From Solirubrobacter phytolaccae (GTDB lineage: Bacteria > Actinomycetota > Thermoleophilia > Solirubrobacterales > Solirubrobacteraceae), in contig NZ_JAPDDP010000041.1 in the NCBI RefSeq assembly GCF_027587195.1, positions 1 through 64,000 on the forward strand: a stretch of 64,000 bases of DNA. Direction: 5' to 3'. The position numbers and the translations under genes are program-made. The notes beneath the pieces were generated by a model. That model was not told where the DNA came from, made no database searches, and saw only the letters and a list, made by a program, of their open reading frames with translations. Shown here piece by piece: positions 24,834 through 33,168 of the stretch (position 1 is its first letter; each line of letters starts with the position of its first letter).

Positions 24834-25241
24834 TCAGGCGTCCTGCGGGGTCTTGAACTCGCCGCCGTCGATCAGCTCGATGCGGTAGCCGTCCGGGTCC
24901 TGGACGAAGCAGATCCGGCCGATCTCGGGGCGGCCGCCCGGGGCGAACGGCGGCTTCTCGGGCTCCACGCCGATCTTCGCGAGCTCGGTCAAAAGCTCAT
25001 CCAGGTCGTCGACCGTCACGGCGATGTGGTTGTAGCCGTCGCCGAGGTCGTAGGGCTCTTCGCGGCCGATGTTGACCGTGAGTTCGAGGGTGTCCGCATC
25101 ACCCGGGAGACCCATGTAGATGTTGTAAGCCGTCTCGAACTGAAGCTTGCCGCGGCGCTCGTAGCCGAGGGCCTCGTAGAAGGCGACCGACGCGTCCGGG
25201 TCGAGGACCCGCACGCAGGTGTGGACATAGCGCTTGGACAT
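24834..25241 (-). CDS. gloA: Glyoxalase I / lactoylglutathione-lyase-like VOC protein
   Basis: 135 residues, two VOC beta-alpha-beta-beta-beta units. The four expected metal ligands are visible: H7, E53, H72 and E122. In known enzymes it isomerises the hemithioacetal of methylglyoxal and a thiol to the lactoyl thioester. Actinobacteria usually lack glutathione, so the thiol may be mycothiol, which is an inference. It stands alone and sits just right of the lower-GC island. The start ATG follows a TAGGGT box by 8 nt. Confidence 0.85.
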   Translation of the reverse strand: MSKRYVHTCVRVLDPDASVAFYEALGYERRGKLQFETAYNIYMGLPGDADTLELTVNIGREEPYDLGDGYNHIAVTVDDLDELLTELAKIGVEPEKPPFAPGGRPEIGRICFVQDPDGYRIELIDGGEFKTPQDA

Positions 25242-25249
25242 CGCGACGA

Positions 25250-25255
25250 ACCCTA
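25250..25255 (-). promoter_or_regulatory. Candidate -10 box TAGGGT of gloA
   Basis: TAGGGT on the minus strand, 8 nt before the ATG at 25241; leaderless-type spacing. Confidence 0.45.
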
Positions 25256-25328
25256 CGCCAGACGCGATTCAAAACGCTCGAAGCGGGGCACTGTCAGCGT
25301 CGGGACATGCTCTAGAGAGGAGCACGCG

Positions 25329-25691
25329 ATGCAGGGCTTCGGGCTGATGATCGAAGAGCTGGACGCAGGTGCCGTACGGATCGCGCTGCGTGGCGAGCTG
25401 GACCTCGCGCACGCCTACACCTTCGACGAAGAGCTGCGGCGCGTGGAGGAGTCGCGCCCCAACACGGTCGTCCTCGACCTGCGCAAGCTGACGTTCCTGG
25501 ACTCCTGCGGGCTCGCCCGGCTGCTCGCGGCCCGCCGGCGAGCGCGCCGCGCCGGTCACCGCCTGCTGCTGGTCCGCGGGCCGGCGAACGTGCAGCGGCT
25601 GTTCGCGCTGTCGGCGGTCGACGAGGCGTTCGAGATGGTCAGCGAGGTCCCGGAGGCGCTCATGGCAGCCAGCGGTCCCCCGCCGGCGTGA
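25329..25691 (+). CDS. STAS-domain anti-sigma factor antagonist
   Basis: 120 residues, a single STAS domain with the strand VRIALRGELDLAHA and the phosphorylatable Ser in TFLDSCGL (S59). Known relatives (SpoIIAA/RsbV) release sigma factors by binding anti-sigma kinases when unphosphorylated. No partner kinase or sigma gene is adjacent. I chose ATG 25329 because it has a GAGAGGAG site and the domain starts at once. The last 32 nt overlap the convergent SDR gene. Confidence 0.88.
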   Translation: MQGFGLMIEELDAGAVRIALRGELDLAHAYTFDEELRRVEESRPNTVVLDLRKLTFLDSCGLARLLAARRRARRAGHRLLLVRGPANVQRLFALSAVDEAFEMVSEVPEALMAASGPPPA

Positions 25692-26364
25692 CCACCAGCT
25701 CGTGGGTGTACGCGCGGGGCGTCTGCCCCGCGAGGTACTCCACGGCCCGCGCGATCTGCGCCTGATCGGCCGTCTCGTTCTCCGCCTTGCCCGCTGTCAT
25801 CGCGGCGGTCTTGGGCGAGTCGATCGTCGCGTCGACGACCAGCAGCGCCACGTGGACGCCCTGCTCGCGGAACTCCTGTGCCGCGGCGTGCACGAGCGCC
25901 TTGGTCGCGTGCGCGCCGGCCGCCCACAGCCCGCGGCCGGCCATCGCGCGCCGCGCGCTGCCGCCCGTGACCTGGATCAGCGTCTTCGCGCCCACCCGCG
26001 CGCCCTCGCTCAGGAAGACGAACGCCTGCTCGGCGACCGCGCCCGTCCAGCCCCGGAAGTCCTCGACGGTGGCCTCGCTGATCGCGCCGCCACCGAACGG
26101 GCCGGGCTTGGTCGGCCGCGCCGCGGACACCGCGTTGACGATCAGGTCGATCGAGCCGAGCTCGGCCTTCGCCCGCTCCAGCGCGGCGCGCAGCGACTCC
26201 GGATCGGAAGCGTCCGCCTCCAGCGGCAGTCCACCGGCGGCGCGCACGGTCTCCAGCGTCTCGGCCGAGCGCGCGACCGCCGCGCCCTTCCAGCCGTTCT
26301 GCAGGTGATGCGAGAGGATCGCGCCGCCGAGATTGCGGGCGCCGAGCACGACGATCGAAGGCAT
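25660..26364 (-). CDS. SDR-fold oxidoreductase lacking the catalytic Tyr
   Basis: 234 residues, Rossmann fold with an atypical dinucleotide loop LGARNLGGA at the N-terminus and DLIVNAVS in place of the usual NAG motif. The active-site Tyr of YxxxK is not present: the matching segment reads GAHATKAL, keeping Lys but not Tyr. It may bind NAD(P) without classical SDR chemistry, or act as a regulatory or epimerase-like protein. It lies directly after an EamA gene, with stop and start sharing one base (TGATG). Confidence 0.8.
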   Translation of the reverse strand: MPSIVVLGARNLGGAILSHHLQNGWKGAAVARSAETLETVRAAGGLPLEADASDPESLRAALERAKAELGSIDLIVNAVSAARPTKPGPFGGGAISEATVEDFRGWTGAVAEQAFVFLSEGARVGAKTLIQVTGGSARRAMAGRGLWAAGAHATKALVHAAAQEFREQGVHVALLVVDATIDSPKTAAMTAGKAENETADQAQIARAVEYLAGQTPRAYTHELVVTPAGDRWLP

Positions 26365-27242
26365 CAGCGCATCCTGCCAAATCGCAGTTGCGCGACCGCG
26401 ATCCCGGCCACGACCAACAGCGCGCCGCCCACGGCGACCGCCGTCACCGTCTCGTCCCGGAAAACGGCGCCCAGCGCCAGCGCGCCGAACGGGATGATCA
26501 TCGAGATGAAGGACACCGTGACCGCGGGGAGCTCGCGCAGCAGCACGGTCAGCGTCACGAACGTGAAGCCGGTGCCGAACGCCGCGAGGTAGACGATCGA
26601 GCCGATCGAGGACACCGACCAGTTGGTCGCGCCCCAGTCTTCAGTGGGCGCGGAGAACGCGAGCAGGAGCACGCCGCCCGTGACCATCGCCCAGCCGTTC
26701 ATCACCAGCGGGTCCAGCCCGTGCATGCGCTTCTTGGTGGCGACGTTGCCGATCGCGCTGGCCAGGGGCGAGAGGATCACGGCCAGCGCGGCGAGCGCGG
26801 TGTGCTCGCCCGTGCCGAGGTCCAGTGACTCGCCGAACGCCAGCACGAGTCCGAGCAGCGCAATCGCCACGCCGACGATCAGGCGCGGGCGCAGCGGCTC
26901 CTCGGGCAGGAACAGCGCGGCCAGCAGCGCCACGTAGAGCGGCAACACGCCGAACAGCACGGCCGCGAGCCCGGAGGTGACGTACTGCTCGGCCCAGTAG
27001 ATGAGCCCGTAGCTCGTCGCGAACGGGAGCACGCCGATCAGGCCGGCGAGGAACACGTCCGTGCGCAGCGAGCGCTTGAGCAGCACGGCGGCGGTGAGCA
27101 CGCCGACGCCCGCCAGGACGAAGCGGATCCCGGCCCCGAAGAAGGGGGCGACATCCTCCAGCCCGACGGCGATGACCACCCAGGTGCTCGACCACACGAG
27201 CACGCAGGCGGCGTACAGACTCCAGACCACAGCGCGCGACAT
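26364..27242 (-). CDS. EamA/DMT-family transporter
   Basis: 292 residues with ten hydrophobic helices in two EamA repeats (about 10-140 and 150-285). Typical DMT features include the N-terminal ACVLVWSSTWVVIAVGLE and the repeat-2 start LASAIGNVATKK. Family members export amino acids, sugars or other metabolites. It is coupled to the SDR-like gene downstream. The start ATG is 9 nt after a TACCCT box. Confidence 0.88.
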   Translation of the reverse strand: MSRAVVWSLYAACVLVWSSTWVVIAVGLEDVAPFFGAGIRFVLAGVGVLTAAVLLKRSLRTDVFLAGLIGVLPFATSYGLIYWAEQYVTSGLAAVLFGVLPLYVALLAALFLPEEPLRPRLIVGVAIALLGLVLAFGESLDLGTGEHTALAALAVILSPLASAIGNVATKKRMHGLDPLVMNGWAMVTGGVLLLAFSAPTEDWGATNWSVSSIGSIVYLAAFGTGFTFVTLTVLLRELPAVTVSFISMIIPFGALALGAVFRDETVTAVAVGGALLVVAGIAVAQLRFGRMR

Positions 27243-27251
27243 CGGCGCGAG

Positions 27252-27257
27252 AGGGTA
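27252..27257 (-). promoter_or_regulatory. Candidate -10 box TACCCT of the EamA-SDR pair
   Basis: TACCCT on the minus strand, 9 nt before the ATG at 27242. It overlaps the start region of the divergent LLM gene. Confidence 0.4.
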
Positions 27258-28135
27258 TGACTCTGCTCGTGAGAGTCGCTTTGATGATCGAGGGCCAGGA
27301 AGACGTGACCTGGGAGGACTGGGTCGCGCTGGCCGATGCGTGTGAGCGCTCCGGGGTGGAGGCGCTGTTCCGCTCAGACCACTACTTGTCCGTCATGGGC
27401 GAGGGCGAACGCGGCGCGCTGGACGCCTGGGCGGTCATCAACGCGCTGGCCGCCCGCACCACGAAGCTGCACCTCGGGACGATGGTCTCGCCGACGAGCT
27501 TCCGCCACCCGTCCGTGCTCGCCCGGCTCGTGATCGCCGCCGACCACGTGTCCGGCGGGCGCGTCTCGCTCGGCATGGGGACAGGCTGGAGCGAGATCGA
27601 GCACAGCGCGTCGGGCTTCCCGTTCCTGTCGATGAAGGAGCGGATGGACGTGCTCGAGGAGCAGCTCGAGATCGTCCACGACGGCTACTTCGGCGACGGC
27701 GGGCCGTTCAGCTTCAAGGGCGAGCACTACGAGCTGACCGACCTGAAGGCGCGGCCGCGCCCTGTCGCCCAGCCGCACCCGCCGCTGATCATGGGCGGCG
27801 CCGCCGGCCCGCGCGCCGCGCGTCTCGCCGCCCGCTACGCCGACGAGTACAACACCGTGATGCCGACGCTCGACGAGATCCGCGAGCGCAAGGCCAACAT
27901 CGACGCGGCCTGTGAGAAGGCCGGGCGGGAGCCGATCCCGTTCACGATCATGACCGCGGCGTCGGTGGGCAAGGCGCACCCCGAAGCGACCGAGACGTGG
28001 ATCAACGGGTCCGTCGACGAGGTCAAGGCGCGGCTGGACGAGCTCGCGGCGGTCGGCGTCTCCGGCGTCTACCTCCAGCTGCAGGAACACCGCGACCTCG
28101 AGATGGTCGAGTTGATCGGCCGGGCATTGTCGTGA
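27257..28135 (+). CDS. LLM-class (F420-dependent type) oxidoreductase
   Basis: 292 residues, a bacterial-luciferase-like TIM barrel. Typical segments are visible: RSDHYLSV near residue 40, LHLGTMVSP, ISADHVSGGR in the form IAADHVSGGRVSLGMGTGW, and PPLIMGGAAG. The GMGTGW-E motif is characteristic of F420-binding members in actinobacteria. The substrate is unknown. An alternative GTG at 27269 would remove four residues. It is coupled to a small membrane protein by GTGA. Confidence 0.88.
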   Translation: MTLLVRVALMIEGQEDVTWEDWVALADACERSGVEALFRSDHYLSVMGEGERGALDAWAVINALAARTTKLHLGTMVSPTSFRHPSVLARLVIAADHVSGGRVSLGMGTGWSEIEHSASGFPFLSMKERMDVLEEQLEIVHDGYFGDGGPFSFKGEHYELTDLKARPRPVAQPHPPLIMGGAAGPRAARLAARYADEYNTVMPTLDEIRERKANIDAACEKAGREPIPFTIMTAASVGKAHPEATETWINGSVDEVKARLDELAAVGVSGVYLQLQEHRDLEMVELIGRALS

Positions 28136-28296
28136 GCGACGACGACGACTGGACCGGCGAGCCGCCCGAGGGCCGCCACACGCGTGATCAGGCCAATCCC
28201 GGCCACTGGGCGAAGCAGTGGCAGGGCGGCGCGATCACCGGCGGGGTCATCCTGCTGCTGTTGCTTGTGGTGGTGCTGATCCTGCTGCTGGGCTGA
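28132..28296 (+). CDS. Small single-span membrane protein
   Basis: 54 residues from a GTG that overlaps the LLM stop. The N-terminal 35 residues are polar with an acidic start (SDDDDW) and several Trp/His. The C-terminal ~20 residues are a strongly hydrophobic helix of Leu/Val/Ile ending in Gly, giving a C-tail-anchored design. It overlaps the last 50 nt of the convergent hydrolase gene. No family was recognised. Confidence 0.6.
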   Translation: MSDDDDWTGEPPEGRHTRDQANPGHWAKQWQGGAITGGVILLLLLVVVLILLLG

Positions 28297-29173
28297 CCGT
28301 CGCGCGCTCGGCGGTCTGCGTGATCGCGCCGATGATCTGCGGCCAGGCGCCGCGCGGGAGGCCGTGGCCCATGCCGTTGATCTGCACGAGCGTCGCGCCC
28401 GGGATGGCCTTCGCGGTCGCTCGGCCGCCGCTCGGTCGCACGAGCCGGTCCTCGGCGCCGTGGATGACCGTCGCGGGGACCTTCAGCTTGCGCAGCTCCG
28501 GCGCGCGGTCGGGGTCGGCGACGATCGCGCCGAGCTGACGGGAGGAGCCGCGCGGGTTGTGGCCGCGGTCATAGCCGCGCGAGGCGATGTCGCGCAGGTC
28601 CTCGATGTCGGGCTCCCAACCCGAGCCGCCGAGCTTGCTGAACAGGTTCACGCCGTGCTCGATGTACTTCTCACGGTCCTTCGGCGCGGGCCGCAGCAGG
28701 ACCGCGTACATCGTCAGCGCGGGCTGCCCGTGCCAGAAGTCGCCGGAGTTGGACATGATCGAGACGAGCGAGAGCGTGCGCTCGGGGTGCTCGATCGCGA
28801 CGCGCTGGGCGATCATCCCGCCCATCGAGGCGCCGACGATGTGCGCCTGCTCGATGCCGAGGTGGTCGAGCACGCCGACGCTGTCGCGGGCCATGTCGCT
28901 GAGCGTGTAGGCCGCGGCGGTCTTGGAGCGCAGCGCGAGCTGCTTGAGCGACGGCACCGGGAGATCGTCCAGGTGGGTGGAGCGGCCGATGTCGCGGTTG
29001 TCGTGGCGGATGACGAAGTAGCCACGCGCCGCGAGCTGCTCGCAGAAGTCCTCGTGCCAGGCCAGCATCTGCGTGCCGAGGCCCATGATCAGGAGCATCG
29101 CGGGGTCTGCCGGGTCCCCGAAGGTCTCGTAACAGATGTCGATGTCGCCAACCTTGGCGATCGCTTCGGCCAT
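28247..29173 (-). CDS. Alpha/beta hydrolase
   Basis: 308 residues. The nucleophile elbow is VGASMGG, the oxyanion region LLIMGLGTQ, the acid in GAEDRLV and the catalytic His in GMGHGLP. Relatives hydrolyse esters, lactones or epoxides; some are annotated as aclacinomycin-like esterases. I chose ATG 29173, 7 nt after a TAGCTT box, since the upstream extension has no family similarity. The C-terminal ~20 residues are Ala/Pro-rich. Confidence 0.88.
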   Translation of the reverse strand: MAEAIAKVGDIDICYETFGDPADPAMLLIMGLGTQMLAWHEDFCEQLAARGYFVIRHDNRDIGRSTHLDDLPVPSLKQLALRSKTAAAYTLSDMARDSVGVLDHLGIEQAHIVGASMGGMIAQRVAIEHPERTLSLVSIMSNSGDFWHGQPALTMYAVLLRPAPKDREKYIEHGVNLFSKLGGSGWEPDIEDLRDIASRGYDRGHNPRGSSRQLGAIVADPDRAPELRKLKVPATVIHGAEDRLVRPSGGRATAKAIPGATLVQINGMGHGLPRGAWPQIIGAITQTAERATVSPAAGSAPPQATAAG

Positions 29174-29180
29174 CTGACCA

Positions 29181-29186
29181 AAGCTA
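29181..29186 (-). promoter_or_regulatory. Candidate -10 box TAGCTT of the hydrolase gene
   Basis: TAGCTT on the minus strand lies 7 nt before the ATG at 29173. Confidence 0.4.
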
Positions 29187-29255
29187 GCCGAAGTCGTTAG
29201 CGTCCGGTGAAGGGCCCGCCGAATCTCACAGATGCGCCGTGAAGATGGCGCGCCG

Positions 29256-31028
29256 ATGAGGCTCCTCAGCATGACGACCCTTGCCCTCGCGCTCGCGTTG
29301 CCCGCGACCGCGATGGCCCAGACTCCGCCGCTCGCCACGGACTACCGCGCGCACGGCGACGACGCCCGCATCCTCGTCGCCGCCCACCGCGGCTACTGGC
29401 GTGGCGCGCCCGAGAACTCGCTCCCGGCGTTCCAGCAGGCGATCGACCGCAAGCTCGACATGATCGAGCTCGACGTCATGCGCACCTCCGACGGGCAGCT
29501 CGTGCTCATGCACGACACGACCGTCGACCGCACGACCAACGGCACGGGCTCGATCGCGTCCAAGACGCTCGCCCAGATCAAGGCGCTGCGGCTCAAGAAC
29601 GGCCTCGGCGGGGCGCAGGCGGCCGTGACCGACCTGCAGGTGCCGACGCTGAAGGAAGCGCTGGCCGTGATCGGCACGAAGGCGCTGATCAACCTCGACA
29701 AGGCGTGGGCGTACCGCGACCAGATCCTGGCCGAGCTGATCGAGACCGGCACGGTCGAGACCGCGGTCTTCAAGAGCAACGCGTCCGTGGCCGACGTGCA
29801 GGCGTTCCGCGCCAAGGACCCGCGGATCCTCTACTCGCACATCGTCGAGGACGGCAACGCCGCTTCGCTCAGCGGCTTCGGCGACAACCCGCCGGACTCC
29901 TACGAGATCGTCTTCGACCGCCTGACGGATGCGCAGATCCAGCCCGCCGCGGTGGCCGCGGCCAAACGGCAGAGCCGGATCTTCATCAACACCATGTGGT
30001 ACGGGCTCGCCGGCCGCTACACGGACGAGGCGTCGCTGATCGACCCCGCCCGCGGCTGGAAGCCGGTCATCGAGCGCCACCTGGCCGACGTCATCCAGAC
30101 CGACAACCCGGACGAGCTCAAGCGCTACCTGCGCGGCGTCGACGTCACCCAGCCGGTCAACGCCGCGAACGCGATCCGCGTCCAGGGCGAGGACTACTCG
30201 ACCGACGGCAAGGGCGTCGGCTACTCCGATCTGGAGGACGCCAACCAGGGCGGCAACCTCTACCGCGGCGCCGAGGGCGTCGACGTCTGCGACCAGCAGG
30301 GCGCTTTGGTCGTCTGCTGGATCCGTGGCGGCGAGTGGCTCAAGTACGACATCACCGTCAAGACGGCCGGTGCCTACCGCGTGTGGGGCCGCTTCAGCAG
30401 CCCGTACCGTCCGGCGGGCAAGATCACGCTCGAGCTGCCGGGCCGCTCGCAGACGGTCGACATCGCCTCGACGACCTCGCACGACGCGTTCATGCCGCAG
30501 GAGATCATCCCGTCGGTCGAGCTGCCCGCGGGCAAGCTCTCCTACTACGTGCGGATCGACCCGACCGCGTACCAGAACTTCAACCTCGACTACCTGCAGT
30601 TCGACCGCATCACCGCGGACGAGACGACGCAGGTGCCGTCGACCGTCGGTGGCGTGGTCGCGGGCACGCTGTCGCTGACGCTGGGCACGCCGCCGGTGTT
30701 CGGCGTCTTCCAGCCGGCCGTCGAGCGCGAGTACACGGCGCAGACGACCGCGCGCGTGATCTCCAGCGCGATGGACACGACGCTGACCGTGACCGGCGGC
30801 AAGCTGACGAACGGCGCGCATGCGCTGGCGCAGCCGCTCGGCGTGCGCGCGGGCGATGCGGCCTTCACGCCGCTGGTCGCTCCGGTCGCGCTCAAGTCGT
30901 GGGAGGGACCGGTGATCACCGACGAGGTGCCGGTCGGCTTCCGCCAGGCGATCGGCGCGGGTGAGGCGCTCCGCACGGGCGCCTACACCACGACACTGAC
31001 CTTCACGCTGTCGACGACCGCGCCCTGA
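29256..31028 (+). CDS. Secreted glycerophosphodiester phosphodiesterase with carbohydrate-binding domain
   Basis: 590 residues. ATG 29256 gives a clean signal peptide (MRLLSMTTLALALALPATAM). The GDPD domain (about 35-300) has catalytic HRG, PENS, IELDVM and LMHDTTVDRTT motifs. A CBM6/malectin-like beta-sandwich follows (about 305-455: GEDYSTDGKGVGYSD..., ending NLDYLQFDRI). The last ~130 residues are a further beta-rich region of unknown type. It probably releases glycerol phosphate from lipid head groups or teichoic-type polymers while bound to sugar at the cell surface. Confidence 0.88.
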   Translation: MRLLSMTTLALALALPATAMAQTPPLATDYRAHGDDARILVAAHRGYWRGAPENSLPAFQQAIDRKLDMIELDVMRTSDGQLVLMHDTTVDRTTNGTGSIASKTLAQIKALRLKNGLGGAQAAVTDLQVPTLKEALAVIGTKALINLDKAWAYRDQILAELIETGTVETAVFKSNASVADVQAFRAKDPRILYSHIVEDGNAASLSGFGDNPPDSYEIVFDRLTDAQIQPAAVAAAKRQSRIFINTMWYGLAGRYTDEASLIDPARGWKPVIERHLADVIQTDNPDELKRYLRGVDVTQPVNAANAIRVQGEDYSTDGKGVGYSDLEDANQGGNLYRGAEGVDVCDQQGALVVCWIRGGEWLKYDITVKTAGAYRVWGRFSSPYRPAGKITLELPGRSQTVDIASTTSHDAFMPQEIIPSVELPAGKLSYYVRIDPTAYQNFNLDYLQFDRITADETTQVPSTVGGVVAGTLSLTLGTPPVFGVFQPAVEREYTAQTTARVISSAMDTTLTVTGGKLTNGAHALAQPLGVRAGDAAFTPLVAPVALKSWEGPVITDEVPVGFRQAIGAGEALRTGAYTTTLTFTLSTTAP

Positions 31029-31044
31029 CGCTAGGACGAAGAGC

Positions 31045-31073
31045 GGGAGTATCGCCCCCTGGGCGATACTCCC
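31045..31073. terminator. Bidirectional terminator, perfect 13-bp hairpin
   Basis: GGGAGTATCGCCC and its exact complement flank a 3-nt loop (CCT), between the convergent GDPD and msrA genes. It lacks a T-run. Confidence 0.75.
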
Positions 31074-31088
31074 AAGTCGACGTGAGCC

Positions 31089-31748
31089 CTATGGGCGAAC
31101 GTCGACCCCGATCGGGCAGGAGACGCCGGTGCCGCCCAGGCCGCAGTAGCCGTTGGGCACCTTCGCCAGGTACTGCTGGTGCACGTCGTCGGACTCGTAG
31201 TAGAAGGTGTCGAGCGGGGCGATCTCGGTCGCGATCGGGCCGTAGCCGGCGTCCTTCAGACGCTCCTCGAACGTGGCCTTGGTCGCCTCCGCGATCTCGG
31301 CCTGCTCCGGCGTGGTCGTGTAGATCGCGGAGCGGTACTGGGTGCCCACGTCGTTGCCCTGGCGCATGGCCTGGGTCGGGTCGTGGTTCTCCCAGAAGGT
31401 CTTCAGGATCTCCTCGTAGGAGATCTTCTCGGGGTCGAAGACCACCAGCACGGCCTCGGTGTGGCCGGTCTTGGCGGTGCAGACCTCTTCGTAGGTGGGG
31501 TTGGGCGTGAAGCCGCCGGCGTAGCCGACCGCCGTCGTGTACACGCCGGGCGTCTGCCAGAACGTGCGCTCGGCGCCCCAGTAACAGCCCATCCCGACGA
31601 TCGCGGTCTGGTAGCCGTCGGGGAACGGGGGCTGGAGCGGGGTACCGAGGACGAAGTGGGTGGTGGGGACCGGTCGCGGCTCGGGGCGACCGGGGAGCGC
31701 CTTCTCGCGCTCGACCATCTTGGTCTTGGATGCGAAGTCGAAAAGCAT
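31089..31748 (-). CDS. msrA: Peptide methionine sulfoxide reductase MsrA
   Basis: 219 residues. The active-site motif is GCYWG with the nucleophilic Cys at residue 55 (the usual form is GCFWG). Family segments [21 protein letters not shown] and GTQYRSAIY follow. It reduces the S-epimer of Met sulfoxide in oxidised proteins. Cys in [13 protein letters not shown] may serve as recycling cysteines. An N-terminal extension of ~45 residues is typical of the longer class. Confidence 0.95.
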   Translation of the reverse strand: MLFDFASKTKMVEREKALPGRPEPRPVPTTHFVLGTPLQPPFPDGYQTAIVGMGCYWGAERTFWQTPGVYTTAVGYAGGFTPNPTYEEVCTAKTGHTEAVLVVFDPEKISYEEILKTFWENHDPTQAMRQGNDVGTQYRSAIYTTTPEQAEIAEATKATFEERLKDAGYGPIATEIAPLDTFYYESDDVHQQYLAKVPNGYCGLGGTGVSCPIGVDVRP

Positions 31749-31779
31749 GTACTTGTCAGTCTCGCCAGGGGCTCGTTTG

Positions 31780-32166
31780 TTACACGACGTCTTCGTCGTC
31801 TTCGCCCTCGCCGGTCATCGCCTCGAGCAGCTCGAGCGCGGCGGCCTGAGCGGGCGTGACGAGCACTTCGCCGCCGACGTCCTCCAGCTGCGGGAAGAAG
31901 CTCGCGTGCACGGCGACCTCGTCGCCGCCCGCGTCTTCGAGCACGATCACCGCTCGGCCCTGACCGTCGCCGGCAACGCCCTCACCACCTCCGACTGCGG
32001 CCCCGGCGGCGGTGAGCACCGCGACGGCGAGGTCATGCCAATGCGAGAGCGCATCCTGGCGCTCGGCATCGGTCATCTGGTCAAGGTGATGGCGATTGCG
32101 CTCGGCGAGCGCGGCGACCGCCGCCCCGAGCGGGGCGTCGGCCAGGAGGTCGTCGACAGAGGACAC
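31780..32166 (-). CDS. Small acidic hypothetical protein
   Basis: 128 residues from GTG 32166. Acidic and Ala/Val-rich, with a helical N-terminal half ([20 protein letters not shown]) and an acidic C-terminal tail (EGEDDEDVV). There is no signal, membrane segment or known motif. It lies 31 nt upstream of msrA on the same strand and may share its transcript, and is divergent from the aldo/keto reductase. Function unknown. Confidence 0.65.
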   Translation of the reverse strand: MSSVDDLLADAPLGAAVAALAERNRHHLDQMTDAERQDALSHWHDLAVAVLTAAGAAVGGGEGVAGDGQGRAVIVLEDAGGDEVAVHASFFPQLEDVGGEVLVTPAQAAALELLEAMTGEGEDDEDVV

Positions 32167-32188
32167 CTAACCAGTATGGCGCGGACGC

Positions 32189-32194
32189 TACGTT
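32189..32194 (+). promoter_or_regulatory. Candidate -10 box TACGTT
   Basis: TACGTT lies 7 nt before the ATG of the aldo/keto reductase at 32202. Confidence 0.45.
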
Positions 32195-32201
32195 GCGATT
32201 A

Positions 32202-33035
32202 ATGGCTCGCCTCGGACTCGGAACCGCCGCCCTCGGACGCCCCGGCTATCTCAACCTCGGCCACGGCGCGGAGCTGGGCGAGGACCGCAGCGTCGACGCC
32301 CTCCGCGCCCGCACCCACGAGGTGCTCGACTTCGCCTACGAGGCGGGCATCCGCGACTTCGACACCGCCCGCTCCTACGGCCGCGGCGAGGAGTTCCTCG
32401 GCGAGTGGCTGCGTTCCCGCAAGCCCGACGGCGTGACGATCTCCTCCAAGTGGGGCTACGTCTACACCGCGAACTGGGAGGTGGCCACCGATCCGCCGGA
32501 GGTCAAGCACCACGACGTGGAGACGTTCAAGCGCCAACTCGACGAGACGCGGGAGAACCTGGGCGACTGGCTCGACCTCTACCAGATCCACTCGGCCACG
32601 CGGGAGAGCGGCGTGCTGGGGAATGACGCGGTTCTGAGCGCGATGCGCGAGGCCGGCGTGCCGATCGGGCTGTCCGTGTCCGGCACGGGCCAGGCCGAGA
32701 CGATCGATCTTGCGGTGTCATTGGGGATCTTCTCCGCCGTGCAGGCGACTTGGAACCTGCACGAGCGCGCGGCGGGCGACGCCTTGGCGCGCTCTGGCCT
32801 GAAGGTGATCGTCAAGGAAGGCCTGGCGAACGGTCGCTTGGCGGCGCGTGACGCGCAGGCGCTGGCCGTGGCGCTCGCCCAGCCGTGGGCGGACGTGGTG
32901 CTGAGCGGCGCGGCGTCGATCGACGTGCTCAAGTCGAACCTGCGCGCGCTGGACGTGGACCCGGTCGACGAGCCAGGCCTCGCCGAGGACAGCGACGCCT
33001 ACTGGGCGCTGCGCTCCTCGCTGGCCTGGAACTAG
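32202..33035 (+). CDS. Aldo/keto reductase
   Basis: 277 residues, TIM-barrel AKR. The catalytic Tyr lies in RDFDTARSYGRGEEFLG, the Lys in ISSKWGYVY, and a QIHS segment matches the His strand. It reduces carbonyls with NADPH, or acts as an L-galactose-dehydrogenase-like enzyme; the substrate is not evident. ATG 32202 is preferred over a TTG at 32193 because it sits 7 nt after a TACGTT box. It ends directly at a long palindromic terminator. Confidence 0.88.
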   Translation: MARLGLGTAALGRPGYLNLGHGAELGEDRSVDALRARTHEVLDFAYEAGIRDFDTARSYGRGEEFLGEWLRSRKPDGVTISSKWGYVYTANWEVATDPPEVKHHDVETFKRQLDETRENLGDWLDLYQIHSATRESGVLGNDAVLSAMREAGVPIGLSVSGTGQAETIDLAVSLGIFSAVQATWNLHERAAGDALARSGLKVIVKEGLANGRLAARDAQALAVALAQPWADVVLSGAASIDVLKSNLRALDVDPVDEPGLAEDSDAYWALRSSLAWN

Positions 33036-33084
33036 GGGGTATGCCCGGAAACTTTCCCCACAGGAAAGTTTCCGGGCATACCCC
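33036..33084. terminator. Very long perfect hairpin between convergent genes
   Basis: Two exact 22-bp arms (33036-33057 and 33063-33084) with a CCACA loop begin one base after the TAG of the reductase. The arms start GGGGTATGCCC. It probably serves as the terminator for the reductase and perhaps for the convergent CtaG-like gene. Confidence 0.75.
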
Positions 33085-33168
33085 TTCGAAATCAGGCCGG
33101 ACAGCGATCACTTCCCGGCCGCGAGGCCCGCTCCCCCCTTATCGGTGCCCGCCTGAAACGCGACGCAC

